A DNA stretch of 64,000 nucleotides from Ailurus styani (GCA_002007465.1 LNAC01000679.1:1723-65722); one strand, 5' to 3'. Numbered from the stretch's first letter, positions 21,941-35,765 are shown. The notes: generated from the sequence alone by a model not told the origin. Translations and numbers: made by a program.

Positions 21941-24310
21941 TTTGGAGGCTGGAGAGGTGATAAGTAGGAAAGGTGAGGAATCCCTTGGAGGTATGATGGT
22001 AAAGGGAAAGGAGTATAGCCATTTCATCAATCATAAGATCAGAAAGAATAGGGACAACACCCATCTATCAACCTCACCCAAATTACAGCGTTGATTAAAG
22101 AACCTACCTATTATATCAGCAGAAGAGGCTGTTCTCAAATCTCTTAAAGCCTAGTAAGTCACCCAAAACACTTAACCAGTCTACATACAAACACAACTAT
22201 GGTCAGGGAAATAGGATATTTAAAAAAAAGATAAAAATGGCATCCATGGAAATGAACTGTAAGAAAGCAAAATGAAGATGAAGACATTTCAGTTTAAAAT
22301 TCTGTGAACTTCCATAAGACAAACAGAAAAATTGTACACCAGTCTGTGAGCTCAGATATTCTTAGGAATATTTGGAGGTAAAAACAGGCAAACAAAATAA
22401 AATGTTAAACCAGAAATTAAAAAAGTAATAATTGGGCCAAGAAAGGTGTGTGCGTGTGTGTGTGGGGGGAAGAGTTGTTTGAAATCTTTCCATTTTCACT
22501 ATTGAAATCTTAAAAATAATTTACAAGAGATCATAGACTTGGTTAAAAATGTAATACCAAGAAAAGATGTGAAAAATCAGCCTTAAAATAGAAGTGAAAT
22601 GAAGTAAAAATGAGTAGACACAAAATAGGCAATGCATTTCCAACATATGTGTAACTGGAGTTCCTAAAATATATTTAAAAAATGCATTGGTTATAATTGA
22701 AAGAAAATTCTCTAGACTATGGTTATGCAAAAATACACCTTGAAAACATCTAGCATGTAACAGGAAAATTCATGCAGGTCAATACACTACAAAACCTATC
22801 CTATTAAAACTATTAGAATTTATGTTACAGTTTACAGAGCTTTCTGGTAAATTATTCTGTCACAGAGAAAATTATTGGACTTTATAGAAGCAGGGTACAA
22901 ACTGAGGCAATATTGGAACTGTAGTTTGAAAGGAAAAAAACTAGAAAAGTTAGAGAAGTCAAAAATTTCATATTAGCCACAATGTTAAGGATCTGTATAT
23001 GTGTATGTATCTCCAAAGAATCTTATACACATAATATAAAACCTAATGAAACAAGTCCATGGATGTTTGGTAAGAGAAAGTGTCAAAGCATGAGATTTTG
23101 AGTGGGTCTTACATAGTTTTGAGTTTTTGAACTAGGTTAATACTTATGTATTTAAAAAAAATACATTTTTTTCATGGATAATGGAGGTAAACCCACTAAA
23201 TTTTCATACTAACATAAACGATGCCAAGTATAAATAAAAATACAAACCAAAGTAGTAAAATTCTATACTGCTCAAATTTAATCTTAAAAAGTATTAAGAG
23301 ACATTTTACTTCGTCTAGATTTGGTTTTGATGCTGCTGTTAGTGTAGCAATCTTAAATATAAATTTTTTGGATCAAGCGTGTAAACCTATTGATGAGGAC
23401 CTGGCATCTCACTGTTGGAGGAAGGAGACTAGAAAAATAAGCAAAGCAAGGGGAATACTCTTCATAGAAAATTGTCAACTGCTACATGTAGAAATAATGG
23501 TAAAACTAGGAAATTATTTCACAATACCCATTGTAATAATTGATGTTGGAAGTGAAAGTCAGTTATTACTAATCAGAATATCAAGTCAAATACTTACTAA
23601 AAATGGGATAAACTTACTTTCTTCATAATTCATCAACTGGTAGACATCCTATCAGAATGACCAAATTTAACATCACTAATGATTGCACAGATTGCCATGT
23701 TGTATCTCCCAGTGTGAAAGAATGAGGACAGAGTATCACCCATGTTTTACTCTAACCAAAAATATCTAACTTGAATATAGTCAGATAAGTAAAGAAGGAC
23801 ATTTGGTCAGGACATTTCTGTAGATGCCTCAAGTCTGTTAAAAAAGCAAAAACAAAAACCCAAAAACCTAAATAAGGGCCACACATAATACAGGCCAACA
23901 GATGTTACTCAATTGAAAAAGTCTGGAGAGAAGTGATAGTTAATGAGAAACATTGATTAGAGATTAAGAGGCTACTAACAAGGTTATTTGGGGATGGTTG
24001 TAGAAATCTAGATAGGAATTTGTTCTTTTTATAGAAATTAGGTTTTTAAAAGTTAAATTTCTTGAGTAAATGGACTGTACTATGGTTTTTAGGATAACTT
24101 TTTGTTCTTAGAGATATGTAGAAGTATTTAGGGTTGAGTGTCCTGATGTCCACAACTCTTCTGAAATGGTTTGTCCCTCTCTCCCAAAAAATGTTTCTGT
24201 ATGTTGGGAGGTGGTGGTGGTGAATAAAGGTAAAACTATATGGAGGTTAACTGCATAAGTCTAATATTTTTTCTGTAAATTTCAATGTTTAAAAATACTT
24301 GGTTAAAGTA
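21941..24310 (+). mobile_element. Ancient L1M-like tract, only the 3' end recognised
   Basis: The last 250 bp (GGACTGTACTATGGTTTT, CTTAGAGATATGTAGAAGTA, TTTCTGTAAATTTCAATG) resemble an old L1M 3' UTR on the plus strand. The part before 23,600 is uniform in character and A-rich but I cannot place it, so the left limit is a guess. A 135-codon frame at 23,221-23,628 has no recognised domain. A short GT run lies at 22,446-22,465. Confidence 0.4.
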
Positions 24311-24384
24311 ATAAATATTACATGAATGAGTAAGAAATTTCACCGAGGTAGTTGTAAAATTTTTGTTTTCTTCCCTTATTAGTA

Positions 24385-24605
24385 GGAATGATGAAGATAG
24401 TGCTTAACACATAATAAGCATTAAGCTCTTAAGTACCTTATGAATAGTCTATCATTTAAAATTCACTATGAACTTACAGGAGGTAAGGAATGTTTCCATT
24501 TTATAGAAGAAACTGAGCACAGAATGGTTAAGGAACTTATTCAAGTTTACATACCTAATGAAGGAATAATGTATTTAAATAGCATGGCTCGATAACTTCT
24601 CAAGT
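24385..24605 (+). mobile_element. MIR SINE
   Basis: CATTTTATAGAAGAAACTGAG followed by GAATGGTTAAGGAACTTATTC is a good MIR core. Confidence 0.65.
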
Positions 24606-24674
24606 CACAAATGGCAGGAGTTTGAAGTACTCTGTAATTGGAGCATCAGCATTGATGTGCCCAGGGCCATTTTA

Positions 24675-24770
24675 TGTAATATATATGCATGTGAATGTAT
24701 AGTAACATATCTATATGCATATATGTATTTATGCACACATACATGCATATACATGTCATCGGGACATGCA
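24675..24770. repeat. TATATGCA-rich low-complexity tract
   Basis: Repeated ATATGCAT, TATGTAT and ACATGCAT words over about 90 bp. Confidence 0.6.
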
Positions 24771-24954
24771 ATGGATATCTATACCACTTGTTTCTGATGT
24801 GGATGTTAAAGACCCCTGGTCAGGGCATGTAATTCAGAATAAAAGGCTAAGGAGCAAAGAAAATAAGTCTTGCTTATTTGACTGCAGTGATTGTTATTTT
24901 GGTATTCGGGAGCCAGAAATAATTGTTGGGTTAGCTCAGTAATATTGAGATGAA

Positions 24955-25080
24955 ATTTTCATTCATTCATACCTTGTCAACAAGCACTTTTGTGCCCATG
25001 TACTAAGTATTGTGGTAAAAACCGTGATAATATTGGTGAGTAAATAATTCTATCTTTGCCCTCAACCATTCAATGGACTC
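24955..25080 (+). mobile_element. Old L2/MIR-like fragment
   Basis: CATTCATTCATACCTTGTC, then CATGTACTAAGTATTGTGG and TTTGCCCTCAACCATTC, recall the common ATTTATTGAGCACC-type repeat end. Family uncertain. Confidence 0.35.
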
Positions 25081-25194
25081 TATAACTATGTTACATTTGT
25101 AGCCACTATTATGAATTAGAATTATCAAATTCTGAGAGTACAAAGGACTCTAAGGCCATTAACTGTCAGTGAAAGTTTTATTTAGAAAGATAGC

Positions 25195-28100
25195 TTTTAC
25201 TCAACAAGGAGGAGGTCAACCAAGAAATCCAGAAAGAAAAAGTGCATGGAAACAAGTGAAAGCACAATGATCCAAAACCTTTGGGATGCAGCAGAAGTGT
25301 CCTAAGAGGAAGATCATAGCAATACAGGCTTACCTCAAGAAGCAAGAAAAATCTCAAACAACCTACCCTTACATCTAAAGGAGCTAGAAAAAGGACAAAT
25401 AAAACCCCAAACCAGCAGAAGGAAGGAAATAATAAAGATTAGCGCAGAAGTAAATGGTATAGAAACTAAGAGAATAGGTCAGTGAAGCTGGGAGCAGGTT
25501 CTTTGAAAGCATGAACAAAAATGCTAAACCTCTAGCCAGATGTCTTAAAAACCAAACCAAAACAAAACAAAAACCTCAGTCACAAGTGAAAGAAGAGAAA
25601 TAACTGATACCACAAGAACACAACTGTAAGAGAACATTATGAAAAACTGTATGCCAAGAAGTTAGACAACTTAGAAGAAATGGATTAATTCCTAGAAACC
25701 TATACCTGCCAAAACAACAGAGAAAATTTGAACAGACCCATTACCAGCAAAGAAACTGAATCCGTAATTAAAAACACTTCCAATAAACAAAAGTCCAGTA
25801 CCTGAGGTTTTCACAGGTGAATTCTACCAAACATCTAAAGAGTTAATACCATACTTTTCTCAAACTACTCCAAAAACTAGGAAAAAAAAAACAAACTTCC
25901 AAATTCATTCTTTGAAGCCAGTATCACCCTGATATCAAAACCAGATAAAGACCCCACAAAAAATAACTGCAAGCCAATATCCCTGGTGAACATAGATGCA
26001 GAAATGCTCAATAAAATACTAGCAAACCAAATCTAACCATATATTTTAAAAAAATCATTCAAGATCAAGTGGGAATTATTCCTGGGGTGCAAGCGTGCTT
26101 CGATACTTTGCAAATGAATCAACATAATACATTAGTAAGACAAAAGATGAAGACCATGTGGTCATTGTCATAGACACAGAAAAAGCATTTGACAAAGTAC
26201 AACATGCATTCAAGATAAAGAACTTCAGCAAAGTAGGTTTAGAGGGAACATACTTCAACGTAATAAAGGTCATCTTTGGAAAAAACCCACAGCTAACATC
26301 CTCCTCAATGGGGAAAAACAGAGCTTTCCCCCTAAAGTCAGGAACAAGACAAGGATGTCAACTCACCATTTTTATTCAGTGTAGTACTGGAAGTTCTAGC
26401 CACAGCAGCTGGATAACAAAAAAGGCATCCAAATTGGTAAGGAAGAAGTAAAACTTATTTGCAGATGACATGACCCTATATATAAAAGACCCTACAGACT
26501 CCAATAAACAGCTAGAACTGCTAAATGAATTCAGTAAAATATGGGATACAAAGTCAATGTGCAAAAATGGGTTTTATTGCTAATGAAGTGGTAGAAGGAT
26601 GAATTAAGAACACAGTCTATGGGGCCTCTCGGTGATTTAGACAGCTGAACATCAAGTCTTGGTTTTGGCTCAGGTCATGAGATTGAACCTCGTGTTGGGC
26701 TTCATGCTCAGTGGGGAGTCTGCTTGAGATTCTCTCCCTTTCCTACTGCTTCCCCCCACTTTGTGCACATGCTGTCTAAAAATATGTAAATTAAAAAAAT
26801 CCCTTTCTAATTGCACTAAAAATAATATACCTAGGAATAAACCTAACCAAAGAGGTAAAAGACCTGTACTCTGAAAACCGTAAAACACAGATGAAAGAAA
26901 CTGAAGAGAGCAGAAAGAAATGGCAAAGCATTCCATACTCATGGATTGGAATAACAAATGTAGTTAAAATGTCTTTACTACATAAGGCAGTCTACACATT
27001 TAATGCAATCCCTATCAAAATACCAACAGTACTTTTCACAGCATTAGAACAAACAATCCTAAAATTTGTGTGGAACCACAAAATCAAGAGCCCAAATAGT
27101 TAACAGTTTTGAAAAAGAAGAGCAAAACTGGCAGTATCACAATTTTGGACTTCAAGTTATATTACAAAGCTGTAGTGATCAAAACTGTATGGTACTGGTA
27201 CAAAAATAGAGCAATAGAATAGGATAGAAAATGCAGAAATAAATTCACAATTATATGGTCAATTAATTGTCAAGAAAGGAAGATGAAATGGGGGAATAAA
27301 AGGTCTCTTCAACAAATGGTGTTGGGAAAACTGGGTAGCTACATGCAGAAGAATGAAACTGGATCACTTTATTCCACCACGCACAAAAATAAACTCAAAA
27401 TGGATTAAAGACTTAAATGTGAGACCTGAAACCATAAGAACCCTAGGAAAGCATATAGGCAGTGATGTCTCCAACATCAGCCATTGCAAAATTTAATAGA
27501 TATGTTTCCTGAGGCAAGGGAAATAAAAGCCAAAATAAACTATTGGGACTACCAAAATAAAAAGTTTCTGCAGAGCAAAGGTAATAGCCAACAAAAATAT
27601 TTACAAATGACATATCTGATGAAGGGTTAGTATCCAAAATATATAAAGAACTTAACAAATCAATACCAAAAAATAATGCAATTAAAAGAGTGGGGATAAG
27701 ACATGAATAGATATTTCCCCAAAGAAGACATCCAGATGGCCAACAGACACATGAAAAGATACTCAACATCATTCATCAGGGAAATGCAAATCAAAGCTAT
27801 AATCTCAACTCACACCTATCAGAATGACTAAAATCAAAAGCACAAGTATTAGAATGTGGAGGAAAGGGAACACTTGTGCATTGTTGGAGGGAATGCAAAC
27901 TGGTGCAGCCACTGTGGAAACTTCCAGTATGAAGTTTCCTCAAGAAATTAAAACAAAACTACCCTATAACCTAGTAATCACACTACTGGGTATTTATCCT
28001 CCAAAAAAACATTAATTCCAAAGGATACGTGCACCCCTATGTTTATAGCAGCACTATTTACAATAGCCAGATTATGGAAGCAGCTTAAATGTCCATCAGT

Positions 28101-28488
28101 AGTTGAAAGGATAAAGACACACACACACAGGAATATTATTCCGCCATTAAAAAAATGAAACCTTGCCACGTTCAGCAACATAGATCAAGCTAGAGAGTAT
28201 AATGCTAAGTGAAATAAGGCAGAAAAAGACAGGTACCATTGGATCTCATTTGTGGACTTTAAACAAATGAGCAAAGGAGAAAAAAGACAAACCAAGAAAC
28301 AGACTCTTAGCTATGGAGAACAAACCGATGGTTACCAGAAGGGAGGTGGGTGGGAAATGGATGAAAGAGGTGATGGAGATTAAGGTGCTACTTGTCATGA
28401 TGAGCACTGGATGATGAATGGATGCACTGAGTCACTAGATCATACACCTGAAATATAACACTGTGTGTTAACTGGAACTCCAAATAAA
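25195..28488 (+). mobile_element. L1, 5'-truncated, sense, decayed
   Basis: About 3.3 kb of ORF2 and 3' UTR on the plus strand. It enters in mid ORF2 and passes the reverse-transcriptase region: motif A with IDTEKAFDKVQHAF at 26,167-26,208 and the FADD catalytic motif at 26,458-26,469. It then covers the C-terminal part and ends with AACTGGAACTCCAAATAAA near 28,488. Stops and frameshifts break ORF2 into pieces shorter than 100 codons, so it is inactive. A Can-SINE lies inside at 26,620-26,800. Confidence 0.88.
26620..26800 (+). mobile_element. Can-SINE, older, nested in L1
   Basis: GGGGCCTCTCGGTGATTTAG, then TTTTGGCTCAGGTCATGAG and GGGGAGTCTGCTTGAGATTC, identify a diverged Can-SINE in ORF2. 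L1 text resumes at CCCTTTCTAATTGCAC. No clear target-site duplication. Confidence 0.8.
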
Positions 28489-31400
28489 AAGAACACGTGA
28501 TTCAGCCTTTACGTAAAAATTTGACAAAGGCAGCCCTCCTTGTACTATACACACCCACTGAATTTTAAGAAAGTAAATGTTTTTCATGTAAATAACTTGA
28601 GCAACCCAAATCCACGCAAGTGCTGTGAGCATGAAGAATTGCTGTTGATTCTGTAGGAGGGATGCAAAAGGATTCACTGTGGGTGGAGAGAGAGCAAAGA
28701 GGCAAGGGTAAGATTTCTCCCTTACTGCTTCTGTCTACTCATCAGTGTACATCTGGACCTGTGATTTACAGCAAAGAAGGCTTTTCTGATTCAATTGCAT
28801 TTAGTTAATATTTTCTATCCTGACATGTGAATTTTAATTAGACCACTAGAATGGATTTTGAGGGATCATTGTCAGTAATGGGAACAGCCCTAGAATGCTT
28901 TAAACCATCTGCAAATTTGTTGTCAAATTCTCAACAAAGTAATGAAAATGATGGCCCTGGCAGATTTTCCATCTCTACACAAATTGAGGATTAGGTGACA
29001 AACTGAAAAATGACACGTGTTGCCCCACTCGCTGGCTGACAACAGTGAAGCCCACATTATCTTTTGAGCTGAGGTCCATGAGACCCATTTCTGCCTGTGA
29101 ACCAAAACAAACTGAAGAAATCTTAACTCTTAATGTAGCCCCGAGAGATTCTCTCATCCTCGCTGGAACAACTGTGAAGTAGCACTCTCCTTGGAGGTAA
29201 AAGAAGAAATCGAACATTCAGAGTATGGGTTTTGCTCTTGTGTGACTGATACATCTATTGTTTTTAATCCCTCTCCTCTCCTCCTGTCAGAAGTTCATTT
29301 TTAGATGTTATTGACCAATACACTCTTCTCCACCTGCAACAGTGATCACTCCTTGCTTTTATGATTTGCTTAGTGTTTTGCTGCACTCAGATGGAGCATT
29401 CTCTATTTTTTGTCCTATCATCCCATTTGAAATAGTTAATGTTTTATTTTTCAGGTTAAGATTCTTTTTAGTAGTACTGTAATACTGCTGGTCAAATTAG
29501 CTGTGTTGCGAACAGATCAGAACTTTCTGCAAATAAAGCTCACCCAAGACTCAGTCCTCAGGCAAACTTATAGCTATGGGAGCCTTTAAATCAAGTGCAG
29601 CTGTGCCGTGAATGATATCCCTTTTTTAAATGGGCATGTGCCACCACCCTTTACTGTTTCCATTTTGGCAAATCATTTCCATTATTTTGGGTCAATGATG
29701 ATTGTTAGTGGAAATGTCTTTGCAGCAAATGAATAGCAGCTGCATTATAAAATGGTTCCAGTTTCATTAAGAAATGTTAAGGTTATTAAGGATACTATTT
29801 TTATTCATCAGAGAAGCAAATAATGGGATATAAATGGATGAATGCCTTAAAGTGCTGTTCATTGTAAAAAAAAAGTTTTTAATAATCCAATGAACACATT
29901 TAAATGAATCACTTTATCCAGAGTTTGCTTCATGCCCCCTATGGGGTCACTGTAGACTGAGGTCAGAAGGGAAAACTATGATGTTTATTTTAATGACTTT
30001 CTGTGAACTCAGGAAGAAAAGATAAACAAAGTACACTAAACAATGTGCAGTTGGAATTCTAAAGATTGCATATTATGATTAATGAGATGGAAAGACAAAG
30101 GAGTGACTTCATGGCCTTTAAGAATGTTAAAGGACATTAAGAAAACGTCTGCCTCCAAAAGGAGTGTGAGCTAAGCAATGAATGAAACTCAGATTCACCT
30201 ATTAGAAGTCAGGGAGCCAGATCCAAAGACCTCTTGAGATGACTTCCCACTCTATAGTTATAGAAAATAAAATATCTTGCTTTAAGAGGGTTGAACTATG
30301 CACAGGTTATAAGAAGAGTTGAGACAATCTATTCATGGAAAAATTTCAACATCTTAATGATTCTCTTTATGCATATAAATGAAGTTATTAACCTTACATC
30401 TGGAAAGCATGTACTTTTGGCTGTTTGTCTGCTTGTGGTGGTTTATTCACAGTCTCATTCTATGCAGGGTGTCTGGAACTTGAGGCACAAGCAAACCTAA
30501 CCGACTCATACGGGTTTGAACTCCTAACCCTTAATTCATTAGCACCAAACGAAATGAGTTAGCCACTGGAAACAAACCATACCAGAATATTTTAGGGTGG
30601 AGGGAAAAGTTAATCTAGATTTCAATACATACTTTGTCAGAGGCAGAGAAAATAGACATAATAAATTATTGAGCCCTCTTGCTTAGTTGGGACTCTAGAA
30701 GTCTATAAAGGATTCTTATAGGAGAATGAAATAGATTCTTCAGTGCTTAATGACTGAATCTTGCAGAATAATGTAAAGATTGTAGGGCCCAAACTAAAAT
30801 GACTGAAGCTTACAGAAAGGAAAGGTTATTTTCTTTCTGACCTGATTTGGTGATCCAAAATGCAGCCCACTGATTCTTTTTCATTAAGTTACTAGCCACC
30901 ATGGAAACCACTTGATATCACTCAACCTGGTCAGCAGTGGGGCCTATTTTTCAGGGGTGAGAGTTTTAGAATAGCACTAACAAAAAAAGAATTCTCCTCC
31001 AATAAAAGATAAGCATTTTACAGAATAAAAGACTTGGCTTGAAGCCTTCCTGTTTAGTGTAAAAAGCAAAAGATAAATCATATATATTCCCACTGTGGAA
31101 CAAGTAGAAGATGGTTATGTATTTTTGTAGACATAGAAATGGCAATTAAATAACCCATATATCTCCTGCCTGCAAAGTGGGGAAGCTTTAGAGAGCAGAT
31201 ACATTTACTTTCTACAGAGTTTGAAGTACTGACTTCAGAGAGGAAAGGCCTGAGCAAAGGGGAGACTTGGGAGTCTAGCAATAAGGAGCAATGGCAGAGT
31301 CCCAGTCTCATCCAAATGAAGCAGATGCTATACTACAGGGAGTTGAAATAAAAAATTGGGCTAAATTTTTTTTTCACTGAGAATTAATAGATAATATAAT

Positions 31401-32585
31401 AACCTGTGATTTCTAATATTTTCTTAGACATGATAGGGGGAAGACATTCTTGCAGTTTTATAAATACTTCCCAGAGGGAAGAACATGATACAGCATGGAC
31501 GTCTTTTGAAAATGTCAAGTAGCTACATTACTGGTTTATAGGATGTATAGAAGCTAGGCAAGGTTGCTAATAGAATATGGATATTAAGAGTCCTTTTGAG
31601 ACTAATTTTTCCCTTTAAGTGGACTATTTTTTCTTCCTTTTCAGAATTATCGCATAGTTCACTCAGGCCCCCCAAATCCTTGATTATGAGTTCAGGTGGA
31701 TATCATCTGAAGGCCAGAAGGACTGGGAAAGACAGAAGGAGGGATGGCCAAGTTACCCACTGCCTTTGATCTCAGGAGGGGCCAGTAGACCCCTTAGGGC
31801 ATCTCACATTTTCTCTGAGTAGAGCCTGAATGACAGACTGAATCTTCAGTCTGAAACAGGCTTCTGACTTTGCTACTTTATTGTCAGGTACTCTCAAATC
31901 CTTATGAGTCCTGTCAGTCAGCTTCCTTAACCTGGAGTGGTTTTGATAAATTTCTGGAGTTTGATTGGGTTTTTAATATGGGAGAGAAAGTAGAATGCTT
32001 GTCTTTTTTCCACCACCTATGAAATTTAAAAAGGAGACTTTTTAATCCACTCTGCCTAATTCTGAACTTTGGTGTCATAAGGTGATACCTTTTCTTGCTG
32101 AGTGAGTGCCAAAGGAAAGAAAAAAGACTGAAAAAGAGACTTAGGCCCATTTCTGACTGACTGCTCCTATGTTTGGCTATAGTCATCTTTATCAGTAAGG
32201 ATTCTTACATAGAAAAGGTAGGGCAGAGATTAAGATTTGTGAATTGTCTTTCAGTTGGCTGGGATCTTAACATTTATCCCCATTTTATACGCATGTGTCT
32301 TATGTTCATATGGTTACTAAGACACAGAGCTGAGGTTTCACAGAGCTGAATTCACAGAGGTGGAAGGAATAAGGGGATGGAAAGTATGAGCCTTGGATAA
32401 CTTAGTCAGCTGTATTACTTCTCTAGAATATAAATTTCAAGTGCCTTCTCCAACAACGAAGGTATTCTTAGTACAGTAGTGGAATTAACACCAGATAAGG
32501 AGTTAATTGAGCTCATTTACTAAGAAGTAACCAATTAACTTCCCAAAACTCAGCTTTCCTTTATGCAAAGTAAGAGTAAACCTCC
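28489..32585. other. Unassigned, largely repeat-free
   Basis: About 4.1 kb in which I recognise no Can-SINE, L1 or LTR; only a weak MIR-like patch near 32,230-32,370. Frames up to 90 codons occur, without domains. At 28,988-29,179 a 64-codon plus-strand frame and at 29,217-28,975 an 80-codon minus-strand frame overlap; neither is supported as coding. This is the longest stretch in the window without an obvious young repeat. Confidence 0.45.
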
Positions 32586-32724
32586 ATGACCTATGGGACA
32601 GTGGAAAGAACATGGATTTTGAAGTTCCTTTGTGAAACTGACCAAATGACTCAACTTTTCTGACCTTCAGCTTTTATATTCAGAATCTAAACTTGAGTCT
32701 GAGAAATTACCTATAAATTAAAAA
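32586..32724 (+). mobile_element. MIR SINE, 5' part
   Basis: GACAGTGGAAAGAACATGGA and GACTCAACTTTTCTGACC follow the MIR 5' order. Confidence 0.55.
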
Positions 32725-35534
32725 GGCATAAACTTTAGCTTGTGGATTTTATTTCAACTTTTTTTTTCTTGATAGCATTTTGTTGATTTTTGAAGTCTTT
32801 CGCTTTGTTCCAAATATACTGTGTATGTCAGGCCTAGGTTAGGTTATGCTGAGGTATCAAACAAGGCTAATCTGTTCGTTGCTTACAAGAGCAGAAGATC
32901 ATTCTCACTCATGTTTATTGCTCATCACCTGAGGCCTTGTTCCATATTATTTTCATCTGGAAACCCAGATTAGTAGAGTCTCTGTCTGGAATATTACCCT
33001 TTATTGCAGCAGTGGGGAAGGAGATAGAGCCCCATACTGGTTCTTAAAGCTTCTGCCCAGAAGCAACACGATGTCACTTCCAATCACATTTTCCTTGCTG
33101 GGCAAGTCACAGAAGTCTTTGTCAATGTCCCTGCCACAAAGGAAAGAAAAAAAGTGTTGCTTTTTGTTTTTAAAAAAATACAGGTAGGTCGGGAGAAATA
33201 CAGAAAAAGCCATAATTCCTACTTCTAAGGAGTCCTCAGTATAGTGAAGAAGATATGTTGTGCTTCATATGTGACATAATTTGAGGTAGAAGTGAGACTG
33301 GAGAGAAAGATTGTTTTCAGTTTTTCTTTTAAGACCATCATATCCTTATTTTGGGATTTTTAAAAAATTCTTTGGTATTTTTAAGGGTAGTGTTAGTCCT
33401 ATCCTTTTTGCTGCGCGATCACTGAAGCATAGTTATTTTTAACATGTTAAAACCACATTTTACAGGTCTTCAGCTGCCCCAAATCATTCAACATTTACTT
33501 GTTCCTAAGTGGGAAAAGGACCATTCCCATAGATGGAAATGTTAGTCTCTGCGCTTTAGTAGCAATGATGAAACAGCATCACCTTGGCTACCAAGTATTA
33601 GAAGTCTAGAAATAGCCAATCCTGATTTTGAAGTGACTCCTACATTATTTTAAATTGTTTTAAATGCTAATGTGACTATTGTCATTGTTAATAAATCCAT
33701 TATATGGTGTTGAGTTTACATAGTACTGGTGATAATAAAGATGTACTAAATATATCCTACTCAGTGTCTAGTCACTCCAACTATACCACTACTTGAAATC
33801 CAAGATCTTCTAGAAATTTCCTATATTTGACCATGAATTAGGGAAAATGCTCCAATTCCCATCTTCCATTCAGTTTCTAAGCTTAGTCCATCTGCCTTCC
33901 ACCACACTTAACCTATTGGCTTTGCATGTAGAGTCACCTTTCTACCTAACCTCCCTGTCACAGATGACTTACGTCATTGCATGTGCTTCTCTGCTTGTGA
34001 CTTAGCACGTCCCTCCATGGTTGTCTCACCAGATCTGTGTCATGATCAGAGCCTTGTAATTATGTGATGCCCTTCAACAGACTCTTGAAAAGTATGGTCT
34101 TTGGCCTGAAATGGTCTTATGGTTCAACACATAATTCCTGCTCCACTTCTTTGAGCATGTGATAGGACAGCCCTTTTCTGCTCCTTTTAAAGGTAGGGCC
34201 CTTTGATGTACTTTGGCCAGGGAGGTGTGAGCAGAAGAGATGCACATCCTGTGTTTCCAGGAGTTTAAATAGCCATTGCAAAATTTACATTCCCAACTTA
34301 CTACTAGAATCATCTGTCAATGTGTGGGGGGGTCCCCATCACTCTGCGTCCTTGAGTGATTATGAAAGTAGAGCCTGCTTGCAAACCTTCATTGGACATT
34401 TATCGTACAGAAAAATATCTGTTATTTTGAAACTACTGAAATTTTGGGATATTTGGTATAACATCAGAATTATACAGCCTATTCTGACTGTAAAAAGCTC
34501 AAGTGGGTTAAATGATTTAGTTTTTTTTGTTTGGGATAACACACCACATTCTGTCATCCTCTCATGCTTGGTTGTTAACACAGGCATATGTTCTAGAATG
34601 AGAGTTTAGATTGTATCAATTTCTATTTAATTTTTTTCCTTTTTGCAAATTCTCACATTGTTAAAGAAAAAGCCTCCAAGTGATACTCTGTTCTTGAGTG
34701 GAACAAAATTCCTAAAAAGGTAATTTAAACACGTTCAGATAAATATCTTAAGTGTCTTCCAAGGAATTAGCTGCAGAACTTCAGTGCCAGAATGATTGTA
34801 TCTCTCAGAAATTCTTTGGCATTTATAAGGCCAACATAAATTTGGTATTGGAATTTGCAGATCATTCTCAGAGCATAAGATTAAAAGAGCTTTAAAAGTT
34901 TTCAGCTGGTATATATCAGTATGTCCTCTTAAATAGCAGAAGGGAAAAAGGCTGAAGGCTCACAATTTTGGTATTTTATATAAAGGCATAATGTTCTTTA
35001 TCCCAAGATCACTGATTTTTATGTGCCTTAAGTCATTCTGCAAAGGTTTGTAGATTTTATGAAAAAGTAGGTGGTCTGAACTGGACATAGTGTCAAATAG
35101 GCAGACGTGTAGGTCATAACAGCAAGGTTTAAAAGACTGAGTCTGTTGTGGCTAAATAAAAGGAACTAACGTCTAAATGAATGTGACAGTAAAGGTCATT
35201 ACAATGGACAGGTAACTGTAGGCAGAAGATGGCCTGAAGCACTGCTTAGACCACTCATCCTTATTATATCATGCATAAAAAATTCAAAACTAGAATTTAC
35301 CTTGCAAACTAAGTTAGTGATGATCAGCCACCAGCTCGTTCACGGTTGTTAAGTGTGTGAGTGTCTGTGTGGGGTTTGTGGGGTTATATGTTGGTGGAGG
35401 GGTAGAGAAATTGGTAAAGCATTCAAATTCCCTGGCTCCATATTTGGGTACTTGATCTTCAGTGGATCTCTTGGGCACCAGAAATCCTATTTAAAAGTCA
35501 TTCTACTGTAAAAGATTTTGATTCTAATCTAATT
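32725..35534. other. Unassigned
   Basis: About 2.8 kb with no confident repeat. Frames of up to 95 codons (34,322-34,609) lack any recognisable content. A CRE-like TTACGTCA occurs at 33,970-33,977, but one 8-mer in this length is not evidence. Confidence 0.4.
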
Positions 35535-35550
35535 AAGAATAAGACCCAGA

Positions 35551-35749
35551 GGGTGTCTGGGTGGCTCAGTGGGTTAAAGCCTCTGCTTTCCGCTCAGGTC
35601 ATGATCTCAGGGTCCTGGGATGGAGGCCCACATTGGGCTCCCTGCTCAGCGGGGAGCCTGCTTCCTCCTCTCTCTCTGCCTGCCTCTCTTCCTCCTTGTG
35701 ATCTCTCTCTCCAGCTGTGAAATAAATAAATAAAATCTTAAAAAAAAAA
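35551..35749 (+). mobile_element. Can-SINE, young
   Basis: Full-length plus copy with the GTTAAAGCC head and an AATAAATAAATAAAATC tail. Perfect 16-bp target-site duplication AAGAATAAGACCCAGA at 35,535-35,550 and 35,750-35,765. Confidence 0.95.
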
Positions 35750-35765
35750 AAGAATAAGACCCAGA

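Noticed and set aside
23221..23628. 135-codon plus-strand frame
   Set aside because: No recognisable domain, and it lies in what seems to be an ancient retroelement tract.
28988..29179. 64-codon plus-strand frame without an early ATG, preceded by a pyrimidine-containing stretch and AG at 28,992-28,993
   Set aside because: Considered as an exon, but there is no good donor, no protein I recognise, and a frame of this length is expected by chance.
33970..33977. CRE-like TTACGTCA
   Set aside because: A single 8-mer in 64 kb carries no weight without conservation or chromatin data.
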